64,000 nt of DNA from Qipengyuania_C sp046254955. GTDB taxonomy: Bacteria > Pseudomonadota > Alphaproteobacteria > Sphingomonadales > Sphingomonadaceae. The position numbers and the translations under genes were made by a program. The notes below the pieces were generated by a model. The model ran no database searches, was not told the origin of the DNA, and saw only the letters and a program-made list of their open reading frames with translations. Positions 1 to 8,658 of the stretch are shown here, in pieces; the stretch's first letter is position 1; every line of letters starts with the position of its first letter. Location of the stretch: assembly GCF_046254955.1 (NCBI RefSeq), contig NZ_JBJXRG010000001.1, positions 62,001 through 126,000 of the forward strand, given 5' to 3'.

Positions 1-1189
1 CGATCTCGCTTGCATCATAGCCGAGTTCTCCGAGCAGGTCTTCGCTGTCTGCACCGAGCAACGGCGCAGCGCGATTGGGCAGCCGCTTGCCATCAAGCTT
101 GATCGGGCTTGCGAGCACTTGCAGGTCGTCCTTGTCAGGGTGAACAACTTGATCTCGCATACCGATGGTCTCGAGCCACGGATTGTCCAGCGCAGCGCCC
201 AGCTCATACACCGGAGCAACCGGCACGAAGCCGGCGAGCAATTCCTGCCAATGCGCCATTGTTTCCCGGGAAAAATGTTCGTCGAGCACCTCGGTCAGCG
301 CGTCGCGATTGGCGAGGCGATCGGCATTGCTGGCGAAGCGTGGATCATCGAGCATGTCTTCGCGCCCGATTTTCTCCAGCATGATCGGCCAGAACTTGGG
401 CAGCTGGCACATCACGAACATCCAGCCATCGCTGGCCTTGAACATCTGGCTGGGTGTGGCGTTCGGATGGGCGGAGCGCGGCGTACGCTGCGTCTCGTCG
501 CCATCGTTCATGTACCAGATCGCCGGATAGCTCGTCTGGTGCACCGCTGCCGAGAGCAGGTCGGTATCAACGTCTCGGCCTTTGCCGCTGCGCTGGGCAT
601 CGACCAGCGCGCCCAATAGGCCAATGCAGAAGATCGTCCCGGTCATGAAATCGACCATCGAGAGGCCCATGCGCTGCGGTTCGCCGCCCGGTTCGCCGGT
701 GAGCTGGCAATAGCCCGCTTCGGCCTGCATCAGATAATCATAACCGGGCCATTTGGCCCGTTCATTGTCGCGGCCATAGGCCGAGAGATGCGCACAAACG
801 ATCGCCGGATTGATTTGCTTGAGCGCATCGTAAGTGAGGCCCAGCCTTGCGGGCAGGTCCCCGCGCATATTGTTGGCAACAACGTGGCTTGATGCGACCA
901 GCCTGTGCAGGATTTCCTGTCCCTGTTCGCTGTTCAAATCGAGCGTCAGCGATTTCTTGTTGAGATTAAAGCTCTGGAAATAGGTGCTCTCGTTCTCGCG
1001 CAGGAAATGCGGGCCGACGTGGCGCGCCGTATCGCCGCCGCCGCGCCGCGTGCCATCCTCGCCGATCTTGCCGGGCGGCTCGATCTTGATGACTTCAGCT
1101 CCCATCTGGGCAAGGAACATCGTGCCATAGGGCCCGGCGCCGTATTGTTCGGCGCTGATAACCCGAAATCCGGATAACGGCAGGTGCAT
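1..1189 (-). CDS. CaiB/BaiF family CoA-transferase (3' end outside window)
   Basis: This family moves CoA between acyl-CoA donors and free carboxylic acids, so the protein probably activates the acid degraded by the operon. About 396 residues are visible. The N-terminus reads MHLPLSGFRVISAEQYGAGP and is followed by the family signatures GAEVIKIEPP and FNLNKKSLTLDL. The visible end (LLGELGYDASEI) matches the usual C-terminal region, so only a few residues are missing. The ATG has a strong GGGAGGGG ribosome binding site directly upstream. It is the last visible gene of a minus-strand operon, 15 bp after the acyl-CoA dehydrogenase. The substrate cannot be read from the sequence. Confidence 0.92.
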   Translation of the reverse strand, partial: MHLPLSGFRVISAEQYGAGPYGTMFLAQMGAEVIKIEPPGKIGEDGTRRGGGDTARHVGPHFLRENESTYFQSFNLNKKSLTLDLNSEQGQEILHRLVASSHVVANNMRGDLPARLGLTYDALKQINPAIVCAHLSAYGRDNERAKWPGYDYLMQAEAGYCQLTGEPGGEPQRMGLSMVDFMTGTIFCIGLLGALVDAQRSGKGRDVDTDLLSAAVHQTSYPAIWYMNDGDETQRTPRSAHPNATPSQMFKASDGWMFVMCQLPKFWPIMLEKIGREDMLDDPRFASNADRLANRDALTEVLDEHFSRETMAHWQELLAGFVPVAPVYELGAALDNPWLETIGMRDQVVHPDKDDLQVLASPIKLDGKRLPNRAAPLLGADSEDLLGELGYDASEI

Positions 1190-1204
1190 CCCCTCCCCCT
1201 TACC

Positions 1205-2389
1205 TCAGATCTGGTTTTCTTTGACGTGCTGCTTGGCGATGATGATGCGCTGCATCTCGTTGGTTCCTTCCCCGATGCACATCAGCATGGAATCGCGGTA
1301 GTAGCGCTCGATGTCGTATTCCTTGGAGTAGGAATAGCCGCCGTAAACCCGCATCGCTTCCTGGCTGTTGTCGACCGCAGCTTCGGAGGCGAAGTATTTC
1401 GCCATACCAGCCTCCTTGTCGCAGCGTTCGCCGCGGTCATACGCCTGCGCAGCATCGAGCGTCAGCAAGCGGGCAGCGCGGGCGCGCGTGACCATCTCGC
1501 CAAGCTTGAGCTGGATCGCCTGGTGCTGCGCGATCGGTTTGCCCATGGTTTCGCGCTGCTGGGCATATTCTGTCGCCAGCCGAAGTGATCCTTCAGCAAG
1601 GCCCACGCCGCGCGCTGCAACATTGATCCGGCCCAGTTCGAGCCCGCCGGTCGCCTGGAAGAAGCCCTGTCCCTCGACGCCGCCGATCAGCTGGTCGGCA
1701 GGGATGCGATAGTCTTCCATGATCAGCTCGGCGCTATCGATAGACTTGTAGCCCAGCTTGTCGAACTTCTTGCCGGTGGTGAGGCCATCCCGCTTGTCGG
1801 CGATGAACAGGCTCATGCCCTTGTAGCGAGGTTCGGCCTTAGGATCGGTCTTGACCAGCATGGCGAAGCACGATCCATTCAGCGCATTCGAAATCCAGGT
1901 CTTGGTTCCGTTGATCACGTAATCGTCGCCGTCGCGCACCGCAACCGAGCGGATAGCCTGCAGGTCGGTCCCTGCGTTGGGTTCGGTCAGCGCCAGACCG
2001 CCGCGAATCTCGCCTGTCGCGAACTTGGGCAGCCACTTGGCTTTCTGCTCGAGCGTACCGAACCGCTCAACCGCTGCCGCCATGATCAGGTGCGAATTGA
2101 AGATGCCGGTAATCGCCATCCAGTAGCTGGATATGCGCATCACGATCTTGGCATAGGTCGTCGCAGGCAGGCCCAGCCCGCCATATTCCTGCCCGATAGT
2201 GGCTCCGAACAGGCCCATCTCCGCCATCTGCTCGACCAGCTTTTCAGGCCAGATATCGCCATGATCGTGGTGCTGGATCACCGGGATCACCTCGCGTTCG
2301 AGCCAGCGGTCGATCGCGTCCATGAAAGCGCGCTCTTCATCCGGATCGATGGTGCGGATCTGGTCTTCGAATTTTGCGGCGGTTGCCAT
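1205..2389 (-). CDS. Acyl-CoA dehydrogenase
   Basis: FAD enzyme of about 394 residues that makes an alpha,beta-double bond in an acyl-CoA. The N-terminal helical domain is followed by the substrate/FAD-binding stretch GGLALTEPNAGTDLQAIRS and the beta-domain segment GTKTWISNALNG. The C-terminal domain has RVYGGYSYSKEY and IGEGTNEMQR, where the Glu of GEGT is the likely catalytic base. Length is normal for the family. AAGGA lies 8 bp before the ATG. It sits between a MaoC hydratase and a CoA-transferase, so it probably oxidises the CoA ester made by the transferase. Chain specificity is unknown; branched or dicarboxylic acyl-CoA is only an inference. Confidence 0.95.
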   Translation of the reverse strand: MATAAKFEDQIRTIDPDEERAFMDAIDRWLEREVIPVIQHHDHGDIWPEKLVEQMAEMGLFGATIGQEYGGLGLPATTYAKIVMRISSYWMAITGIFNSHLIMAAAVERFGTLEQKAKWLPKFATGEIRGGLALTEPNAGTDLQAIRSVAVRDGDDYVINGTKTWISNALNGSCFAMLVKTDPKAEPRYKGMSLFIADKRDGLTTGKKFDKLGYKSIDSAELIMEDYRIPADQLIGGVEGQGFFQATGGLELGRINVAARGVGLAEGSLRLATEYAQQRETMGKPIAQHQAIQLKLGEMVTRARAARLLTLDAAQAYDRGERCDKEAGMAKYFASEAAVDNSQEAMRVYGGYSYSKEYDIERYYRDSMLMCIGEGTNEMQRIIIAKQHVKENQI

Positions 2390-2410
2390 TAGTTTATCCT
2401 TGGATTTAAA

Positions 2411-2920
2411 TCAGTCGTCGAGATTGCCGAAGCCGCGCTTCCAGACCAGAACCGAGCGCTTGTAGTGGCTCACCACATCGCCGTGCTGGTTGGTCGCGGT
2501 GGTCTTGAAAGTTACGATACCCTGCCCTTCGCGGCTCTTGCTTTCACGCTTCTCGAGCACTTCGCTCTCGCAATAGATCGTGTCGCCTACGAATAGCGGA
2601 TGCGTCATGCGGACCTCGTCCCAGCCCAAATTGGCGATCGCCTTGGCACTGGTATCGGAGACGCTCATGCCGGTCATGATCGCGATGGTCAGCGGACTGA
2701 CGACCAACGGCTTGCCGAACTCGGTCTTCTTGGAAAGCTCGTAATCGAAGTGCGCGGGATGCGTGTTCATCGTTAATAGAGTGAACCAGACATTGTCCGC
2801 ATCGGTGATGGTGCGACCCGGGCGGTGTTCATAGATGTGGCCGACTTCGAAATCCTCGAAGTAGCGGCCCTGTACCTCCCGGAATCGGCCGGGTGAGACT
2901 TCGACGTAAGCGTCACGCAT
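2411..2920 (-). CDS. MaoC-like (R)-specific enoyl-CoA hydratase
   Basis: Hot-dog-fold protein of about 169 residues that probably adds water to an unsaturated acyl-CoA. The N-terminal GRYFEDFEVGHIYEHRPGRT and the segment TLLTMNTHPAHFDYELS are typical of MaoC dehydratases, with the conserved Asn, His and Asp region. An upstream start at 2953 is possible. The ATG at 2920 is preferred because GAGGGG lies about 8 bp upstream and the start overlaps the CitE-like gene by 8 bp, suggesting coupled translation. Related proteins act on mesaconyl-CoA or itaconyl-CoA. With the neighbouring lyase this fits hydration of a branched dicarboxylic enoyl-CoA to a malyl-type CoA ester. Confidence 0.9.
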   Translation of the reverse strand: MRDAYVEVSPGRFREVQGRYFEDFEVGHIYEHRPGRTITDADNVWFTLLTMNTHPAHFDYELSKKTEFGKPLVVSPLTIAIMTGMSVSDTSAKAIANLGWDEVRMTHPLFVGDTIYCESEVLEKRESKSREGQGIVTFKTTATNQHGDVVSHYKRSVLVWKRGFGNLDD

Positions 2921-3737
2921 TCTTTTGCCCCTCACTGCGCGCGAGTATCGCACGATATGTCTTGATCATTGGCGCTTCGAGCATGCGTCCCCTGTGCCGC
3001 ACGGCCTTTCCGCCTGTTTCTTCGTAAACCTGCAACGCCTCTTTGGCCTCGGCGATCTGCTCATCCGTGGGCGCAAAGACGGTTTCAATCACCGAGACTT
3101 GCTTGGGATGGATGGCAGACTTGGCAGTGATCCCGATCGCGCGCGCCTGTTCGCACTCGCGCCTGAGGCCATCCTCATCGTCGAGATGGATGTAAGGCAC
3201 ATCGATCAGCTGCTTGCGCGCTTCGGCGCAGGCGAGCACCAGTTGCTGGCGCGCCGCCAAAAGCGGCTCCCACGATACCGCGACTTGCAACTCGCCGGAG
3301 AAATCCGCTCCACCGAACATCAAGGCGCAAACCTTGGGATGGCTGACGATTTCCAGCGCCGCGCGCAGCCCGCGCGGGGTTTCGATCAGCGGGATCAGCG
3401 CAGGGCACCGCTCGCCCAGCGCGCCGGCGATGATATCGAGTTCGGTAGCGGATTCGACCATCGGCACCATCAGGATGTCTGGCAGGATCTCCACCGCGGT
3501 CATCGCGCCGAGGTCGCGCACTCCTTCGGCTGTCATCAAGCCGTTGATCCGGATAGCGAAGCCTTGGCCCGCTTCCGCCACATGGTCGAGCGCCGACCTG
3601 CGAGCCGTATCCTTGCCTTCCGGACCGACAGCATCTTCCAGGTCGATAATCACCAGCCCCGCGCCGGCAGCGCCCGCCTTGGCGAAACGTTCCGGCCTCG
3701 AGCCGGGCACAAAGAGGATGCTGTTGCAGGCAAACAC
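2913..3737 (-). CDS. CitE/HpcH-family CoA-ester lyase
   Basis: TIM-barrel Mg-dependent lyase related to citrate lyase beta subunit, malyl-CoA lyase and citramalyl-CoA lyase. Signatures are ILFVPGSRPERFAKA at the N-terminus, VIIDLEDAV, FAIRINGL, PLIETPRGL and MFGGADFSGEL, with the acidic metal ligands present. The GTG at 3737 has GGAG 11 bp upstream and is preferred. A TTG at 3755 would add six residues and has no visible ribosome binding site. It is first in the operon with MaoC, acyl-CoA dehydrogenase and CoA-transferase, so it likely cleaves their product to an acyl-CoA plus glyoxylate or pyruvate. Two operator palindromes lie just upstream. Confidence 0.9.
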   Translation of the reverse strand: MFACNSILFVPGSRPERFAKAGAAGAGLVIIDLEDAVGPEGKDTARRSALDHVAEAGQGFAIRINGLMTAEGVRDLGAMTAVEILPDILMVPMVESATELDIIAGALGERCPALIPLIETPRGLRAALEIVSHPKVCALMFGGADFSGELQVAVSWEPLLAARQQLVLACAEARKQLIDVPYIHLDDEDGLRRECEQARAIGITAKSAIHPKQVSVIETVFAPTDEQIAEAKEALQVYEETGGKAVRHRGRMLEAPMIKTYRAILARSEGQKNA

Positions 3738-3784
3738 GGAAATGAGGGCTCCCAAATGGGGTCTTTAAAGAATGCGGCTTCACA

Positions 3785-3800
3785 ATTTGTCCGGACAAAT
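3785..3800. promoter_or_regulatory. Operator palindrome, copy 1 (ATTTGTCCGGACAAAT)
   Basis: Perfect 16-bp palindrome between the divergent CitE-like and DUF1838 genes. Exact copies are found at 5597, 21316 and 35835. The half-site TTGTC resembles operators of FadR-type GntR regulators; that family assignment is inference. Confidence 0.75.
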
Positions 3801-3823
3801 CTAAAGTCAAGCAAGAATCGTCA

Positions 3824-3839
3824 TTATGTCCGGACAAAT
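3824..3839. promoter_or_regulatory. Operator palindrome, imperfect copy
   Basis: TTATGTCCGGACAAAT keeps the perfect core TGTCCGGACA and the right arm, with two changes in the left arm. Its centre is 39 bp from copy 1, in the same divergent intergenic region, so two dimers could bind on nearly the same face of the helix. Confidence 0.65.
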
Positions 3840-3867
3840 TTTCGGACTTGATAGGGAGAGCTACCAG

Positions 3868-4803
3868 ATGTTCCGTACCATTACTAAGACCGCTTTGGCT
3901 GCATCAGCCGCCGCGCTGGCATTGTCAGCAGCGCCTGCACAGGCCGACGATCACATGCTCGATCCGAATGATCCGGTCGATGCGCTGGAAATCTCCAAGC
4001 GCATCCAATGCGGTGTCCAGGATGGCGATACCGCAGTCTACCATTGGTCTGGAAATATCTACGGTCGTTCACCGGGGCAGCGCGACAAGCTGCTCTTCAG
4101 AGGCGAAGGTATGAATATCCGCCGCTGCGTCTCGGTTGAGGATCCCGAACGCGGCACGGGCTGGCGGCTGATCAGCCGTGAGATCATGCTGATGCTCGAT
4201 CCCGAAACCGGCGAAGTGGTGGATGAATGGGAAAATCCATACACTGGCGAAACAGTCGACGTGATGCAGATCTATAACGATCCAGTGAACCAGCGACCCA
4301 GCTTCGCTGTTTCGTCCAGTGGCCAGCCTTTCCGCCTGCCAACGCTGCGCGAAGAAGGCCCCTATGTCTTCATGCCGTTCGAAGTGCCGCTCTTCTACAC
4401 CAACCCGCTTGCAGGCGAATATCAAGAATATGTCGGCAACATGTACCACGCGATGGAGATCTTCGATTTCGCCGCACTAAAAGACGAATTGTTCGACAGC
4501 TCAAGGCCCGCTTATCCCATGGTCAGCTGGGTCCGCATTTCGCAGTGGGCACCGTGGATGAAGATGGGTTCGCGGCCCGGATTGATGGTATTCAATGCGA
4601 TGGGCCGCAAGCTACCGGGCGGTTTCGAGGAACTACCAGACGTTCTCAAGAATGAGATTCGCGAGAACTATCCGATCTATGAAGATGCTCCGCCGGCGGA
4701 CGATACGCGCCGTAACGAGACGACTTGGACGAAATTTAAGTTGCTCGAAGATCAGCGCCGTGCGGCAGAAGGCCATTCGGACAGTTCCGGCGGCGGGCAC
4801 TGA
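3868..4803 (+). CDS. DUF1838 family protein, exported
   Basis: Protein of about 311 residues. The first 25 residues are a signal peptide (ALAASAAALALSAAPAQA, cleavage after AQA), so it should act in the periplasm. Motifs such as YHWSGNIYGRSPGQR, LLFRGEGMNIRRC, LISREIMLMLDPETGEVVD and NPYTGETVDV recall the DUF1838 family as I remember it. No biochemical function is known to me. The ATG at 3868 has AGGGAGAG 8 bp upstream, and an in-frame ATG at 3826 would lie inside the operator. It is divergent from the CoA-ester operon and shares its two operator copies. Confidence 0.82.
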   Translation: MFRTITKTALAASAAALALSAAPAQADDHMLDPNDPVDALEISKRIQCGVQDGDTAVYHWSGNIYGRSPGQRDKLLFRGEGMNIRRCVSVEDPERGTGWRLISREIMLMLDPETGEVVDEWENPYTGETVDVMQIYNDPVNQRPSFAVSSSGQPFRLPTLREEGPYVFMPFEVPLFYTNPLAGEYQEYVGNMYHAMEIFDFAALKDELFDSSRPAYPMVSWVRISQWAPWMKMGSRPGLMVFNAMGRKLPGGFEELPDVLKNEIRENYPIYEDAPPADDTRRNETTWTKFKLLEDQRRAAEGHSDSSGGGH

Positions 4804-4812
4804 CGCCCGCCG
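4791..4812 (+). terminator. GC hairpin over the stop codon of the DUF1838 gene
   Basis: CGGCGGGC and GCCCGCCG form a perfect 8-bp stem with a 6-nt loop between converging genes. No T-run follows, so intrinsic termination is uncertain. Confidence 0.35.
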
Positions 4813-4821
4813 TTCCGGCGC

Positions 4822-5502
4822 CTAGATGGGCTTCACGTTTCCGAGGTAGGCCGTTGCGAAGAGCATGAGGTACACGATCCACACCCAAATCCGGGTGCGG
4901 TTCATGGTCTTCAGCAGCGGCACCTCGGTCTCATCAGAAGAGCCTTCGGCGATCAGCTTGCCGAGTAGCGGCCCGACCGGTTTGAACGCCACATCGATCA
5001 TGATCGCGGCAGCAAAGATCAGCCCGAACATGAGCGCTTTCCAGGCAAGCCAGGTGGGCGCGATTGGATCGCCCGTGAGCAAGGAAGCGGTCCCGAGCCA
5101 CAGGTAGAACAGCGTCAATCCGATCTTGAAGATCCACTCGATCTTGCGATCACGCGCCGCACGCGGCATCTGATCGTGAAGGTGCGCATCCCACACCAGC
5201 CAGAGCCAGGCCGCTCCGACCACCCAGCTACCCCAGAACATCCATGCAGGAACCTCCCACCAACCGCCGCCTGCGCTGATCGTGATCGAGATTGGCACCA
5301 TCAGTGCCCATGCCGTGCGCGGCACCATATCGAGATTGACGAGCATCTGAAGCTGCACCAGCCGGGTCGGCAATTCGTATTTGTGACGCCGCCGGAATTC
5401 CTGGCCAAGCATGAATACGCCCGCATCGGCCCCCAGCCAGAAGACGAACAACAAGAGGTGGACGTAGACCAACGTCGGATAAGCGGCCTGGGCGAATTCC
5501 AT
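4822..5502 (-). CDS. Small polytopic membrane protein, paralog 1 of 3
   Basis: Inner-membrane protein of about 226 residues with five or more hydrophobic segments. The first carries YVHLLLFVFWLGADAGVFML, the family-like signature HxxxxVxWLGAD. The C-terminus ends VWIVYLMLFATAYLGNVKPI. Two further proteins in the window, at 31716 and 33502, share the WLGA/WLGG motif and the terminal VKPF/FKPF ending, so the three are paralogs. Scattered histidines in the helices suggest a possible cofactor or electron-carrier role, but this is speculation. The ATG at 5502 follows GGGGAGA. It is divergent from the VOC gene across an operator palindrome. Confidence 0.82.
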   Translation of the reverse strand: MEFAQAAYPTLVYVHLLLFVFWLGADAGVFMLGQEFRRRHKYELPTRLVQLQMLVNLDMVPRTAWALMVPISITISAGGGWWEVPAWMFWGSWVVGAAWLWLVWDAHLHDQMPRAARDRKIEWIFKIGLTLFYLWLGTASLLTGDPIAPTWLAWKALMFGLIFAAAIMIDVAFKPVGPLLGKLIAEGSSDETEVPLLKTMNRTRIWVWIVYLMLFATAYLGNVKPI

Positions 5503-5596
5503 AGTGTCTCTCCCCGCAAGACAAGCGCGCCGCGCAGCATCGCCGAGAGCGCTATTAGGCGATGATCTTCGCAAATGCCCGCTTGACAAGCAAGCA

Positions 5597-5612
5597 ATTT
5601 GTCCGGACAAAT
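5597..5612. promoter_or_regulatory. Operator palindrome, copy 2
   Basis: Exact ATTTGTCCGGACAAAT in the 152-bp gap between the divergent membrane-protein gene (start 5502) and the VOC-led operon (start 5655). It is placed to control both. Confidence 0.75.
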
Positions 5613-5654
5613 CTTTGCGCAAAAAAGTTCCATTCCCAATTTGGCGCGAGCGTG

Positions 5655-6689
5655 ATGAAACTCACCAGGATATTCTCATTTCTTGCCGCGAGCCTGGCCA
5701 TCATTGCGCCCGGCACGGCCCATGCCGAGGCCAAGGATCACGGCGTCGAGCCGTGGACCGAGGCGATCGCGAGTGTCTCCGATTTCGAACCGGCCACTCG
5801 CCTGTTCCGCGAAGTGGGCGATTGGCAGCTGCGACTTTCCGGCGAAATGGATGAGAGCGAATTGCGTTACTGGAAGCTCTCCGAAGAGGCTTCCGGCCGC
5901 TTCGAGCTATGGTGTGCACCGAAAGCTGACACCGGATGTATCCGCTTCGTTCGCTTGTCAGGCGTAGAACAGAAGCCGATCCGTATCGGCGCACGCGCGT
6001 GGGACACGGGCGGGATCTATTCGGTCATGGTCCGCTCGGATAATATTCCCGACCTGTTCGCACGCGCGCTCAAGCTTGGCTGGTGGTCGGAAAGCGAGCC
6101 GGTGCGATTCCAGTTCGGAACATCGGACTTGCGCAATATCGTCTTAGTCGGCCCACATGGTATCAACCTGGCAGTCTATGAGCGGATCAGCCCCGATTTT
6201 GCCGATTTCCCGGTAGGGCGGATCAGCCAGGCATTCAATTCCATGCGCATGGTGCGCGATCGCCATGTTTCGGAGCGCTTTTACTCAGAGACCCTGGGCT
6301 TCGACACGCTGTTCTCCGGCAATAGCGAGCCTGCCGATCCCACGCCGTCCAACTTCGGCATCCCGCTCAACTACACCCCCGATATCAAGCGCGGTGCCGC
6401 CGCTTTGCAGCCCAGTCTCCCAGGCGAGACTGGCCGCGTCGAAGTGATGCAGATCGAAGGCTTCACTGGAGCGGACCACGCCGACCGCGCCTCGCTTCCC
6501 AACCTCGGACATATCTCGGTGCGCTATCCAGTCAGGGATCTGGATGGTTACCGCGCGGAACTTGAGAGCAAAGGTCTGACTGCTGCCTACGAAGCAAAGG
6601 GCGTGCGGATCGATGGCCTGGGCCCGGTCGACCTGTTCGCGATCCGCGATCCCGACGGCAACATTACTGAATTCTATCGCGCCCAGTGA
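5655..6689 (+). CDS. Exported two-module VOC (glyoxalase-fold) protein
   Basis: About 344 residues. MKLTRIFSFLAASLAIIAPG followed by TAHA is a signal peptide. The mature part has two vicinal-oxygen-chelate modules: residues about 40-190 (weaker, with SVMVRSDNIPDLFARALKLG) and about 195-344, ending in the classic FAIRDPDGNITEFYR motif with a metal-ligand Glu. VOC proteins include dioxygenases, isomerases and binding proteins, so the reaction is not determined. It is first in an operon of at least seven genes that are translationally coupled down to the nitrilase-fold gene. The ribosome binding site is weak. Confidence 0.85.
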   Translation: MKLTRIFSFLAASLAIIAPGTAHAEAKDHGVEPWTEAIASVSDFEPATRLFREVGDWQLRLSGEMDESELRYWKLSEEASGRFELWCAPKADTGCIRFVRLSGVEQKPIRIGARAWDTGGIYSVMVRSDNIPDLFARALKLGWWSESEPVRFQFGTSDLRNIVLVGPHGINLAVYERISPDFADFPVGRISQAFNSMRMVRDRHVSERFYSETLGFDTLFSGNSEPADPTPSNFGIPLNYTPDIKRGAAALQPSLPGETGRVEVMQIEGFTGADHADRASLPNLGHISVRYPVRDLDGYRAELESKGLTAAYEAKGVRIDGLGPVDLFAIRDPDGNITEFYRAQ

Positions 6690-7393
6690 GCTTTACGCCT
6701 CTCTCCCGCCGCCAAGGCCGCATTTCCTATCGCAAGGCATCGACCGGCGATGCCTGGGGTATGGAGGATTGGTCTTTCACCCGCGACCATGACGGCAATC
6801 GCACGCTGGTGGCCCATTGCGAAATGGAACTCGACGGCCGTCATGTGGTGCGCGACAGCACTCTGGCTGTCGATCCCGGCTTCCAGCCGCTCGATGCCTA
6901 CGTGCGGATCCTGAACCACGGCCGCTTTACTGGCTCTGGCTGGTTTCGCTTCGAGGACGGCTATGCGCTGGGCGAAAGCTGGACCGACGAAAAGGGGCGG
7001 ATTTCACAGCGCGAAGAAATCGACCGCCCGACGCGCGGCTTCGGTATTCATGCGCTCTTGGGTGATGGTTGGTTGGCCGCCTCCTATCCGCTCGAGAAAG
7101 GTGCAGGCAGCGAGCATTTCTGGGGCCGCAATCCGGTGCATAGCCTCGATCATCTCGGTGCGACCGGTCCGGAGATCGAGGTCTCTACCAGCGGCTTTCG
7201 CTACAAGGGTATCGAGGACATTACGGTGCCAGCTGGCACGTTCAACTGCCACCGCTTCGAGATGGTGGGGATCGTCAACGATCACCCGCCCTACGACTTC
7301 TGGCTGACGAGCGATGGCGATTTCATCTATGTTCGCGGGACCGTAGCAGGCTACATGGACGGATTATTCGAACTGGAGGAATTGCGGGAATGA
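6686..7393 (+). CDS. Unknown protein, paralog of the gene at 11379
   Basis: About 235 residues, no signal peptide and no membrane segment. The predicted strands are rich in aromatic residues (GSGWFRFEDGYALGESW, FNCHRFEMVG). The ending YVRGTVAGYMDGLFELEELR aligns with VYGSIDGYMMNRYELVELER of the protein at 11379. Both also share an N-terminal GRISY/GQIRY start, a GSGWxR motif and a GTFxCxRxR/E motif, so they are paralogs in one operon. I do not recognise the family with certainty; a beta-barrel or lipocalin-like fold is possible. The GTG start overlaps the previous stop as GTGA. Confidence 0.82.
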   Translation: MSFTPLSRRQGRISYRKASTGDAWGMEDWSFTRDHDGNRTLVAHCEMELDGRHVVRDSTLAVDPGFQPLDAYVRILNHGRFTGSGWFRFEDGYALGESWTDEKGRISQREEIDRPTRGFGIHALLGDGWLAASYPLEKGAGSEHFWGRNPVHSLDHLGATGPEIEVSTSGFRYKGIEDITVPAGTFNCHRFEMVGIVNDHPPYDFWLTSDGDFIYVRGTVAGYMDGLFELEELRE

Positions 7394-8658
7394 AATCCAA
7401 GGGTGAATTCTCGCAAGGCTGGAAGGTGCTGCTGGCCGGCATGCTCGGCGTCATGTGCGGTGCCTCGCCGGTGCCGTATAACGTCATCGGCTTTACCGTC
7501 GGACCGGTCACATCCGAGTTCGGCTGGACGCAGACACAAGCTGTTACTCCGATCACCATTTTCGGCGTGATCGCCGCGCTTCTGGCTCCTGTGTTCGGCG
7601 CATTGGCCGACCGCTTCGGCGTCAGGCCCGTTGCGCTCTGGTCGCTGTTCGCATTCGGCGTGTCTTTCGCTGCGATTTCGCTCACGCCCGCGAGCAGCGA
7701 TCCCTCGACGCTCTACATCTACTATTCGCTGTGGGTCGTGGTTGGCCTTGTCGGTATCGGTTCAACCCCGGTGACCTGGAGCCGCGCGATCAACCTGTGG
7801 TTCTTCAAGAACCGCGGCCTGGCCCTGGGCATTTTGCTCCTCGGCACCAGCCTTGCCGCCATGGTCGTGCCGCAGCTCGCGGTGTGGGCGATCGAGAACT
7901 ACGGCTGGCGCGCCATGTTCGCGATTGTCGCGATCCTGCCGATGAGCGCTCTTGTGATCGCGTTCCTCCTGTTTCGCGAACCGACAATGGACGAGCGCCC
8001 CGCCGGTATCTCGAACGACTCCGGCCAGCTGACGGGAGTCACGCTCAAGACCGCACTGCGCGATTATCGCTTTTACTGCATCTGGCTGTCGATCGCGCTT
8101 ATCGCGCTCTCGTTCGGCGGTGCCTTCATCAACATGCCCACCATCCTCGGCAATCGCGGCATCGAACCGTCGTCTGCCGCAACGGTAATGGGAATCCTGG
8201 GGCTCGGTATTTTCTCGGGGCGCATCATCACCGGGCTGATGCTGGACCGTTTCTGGCAGGGCTTTGTCGCCTTCCCCTTGCTGTGCCTCCCGGCGATCAC
8301 TTGCATCATCCTGCTGGGCGACAATTTATCGCTCCCGCTCGCAGCATTTGCAGGTTTCCTGCTTGGCTTTGCGGCCGGAGCAGAAAGTGACCTGATCGCT
8401 TATCTGACCGGGCGCTATTTCGGCATGGCCCATTACGGCAAGATCTACGGCATGCTATACCTTCCGTTTGGCATGTTCTCGGCCATCTCGCCGATCGTCT
8501 ATGCCATGGTCTATGATGCGACGGGCAGCTTCAATCCGATCCTGACCATCGCGATTGGCGGCTTTGTGGTCGGCGGCGGACTGCTGCTCCTGCTTGGCAA
8601 GTATCCGGAGCTGACCGTGCCCGAAGAAGATGAAACCGCAGTGATGGAGCCAGCGTGA
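7390..8658 (+). CDS. MFS transporter
   Basis: Major facilitator of 422 residues with about 12 hydrophobic segments. The loop between segments 2 and 3 has FGALADRFGVRPVAL, the usual MFS motif A position. LALGILLLGTSLAAMVVPQL and FSGRIITGLMLDRFW are typical of the carboxylate-transporting MCT/OFA-like branch. Within this operon it most likely imports the growth substrate or an intermediate; the substrate is not readable. The ATG overlaps the previous stop (ATGA) and the end overlaps the next start. Confidence 0.93.
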   Translation: MKSKGEFSQGWKVLLAGMLGVMCGASPVPYNVIGFTVGPVTSEFGWTQTQAVTPITIFGVIAALLAPVFGALADRFGVRPVALWSLFAFGVSFAAISLTPASSDPSTLYIYYSLWVVVGLVGIGSTPVTWSRAINLWFFKNRGLALGILLLGTSLAAMVVPQLAVWAIENYGWRAMFAIVAILPMSALVIAFLLFREPTMDERPAGISNDSGQLTGVTLKTALRDYRFYCIWLSIALIALSFGGAFINMPTILGNRGIEPSSAATVMGILGLGIFSGRIITGLMLDRFWQGFVAFPLLCLPAITCIILLGDNLSLPLAAFAGFLLGFAAGAESDLIAYLTGRYFGMAHYGKIYGMLYLPFGMFSAISPIVYAMVYDATGSFNPILTIAIGGFVVGGGLLLLLGKYPELTVPEEDETAVMEPA

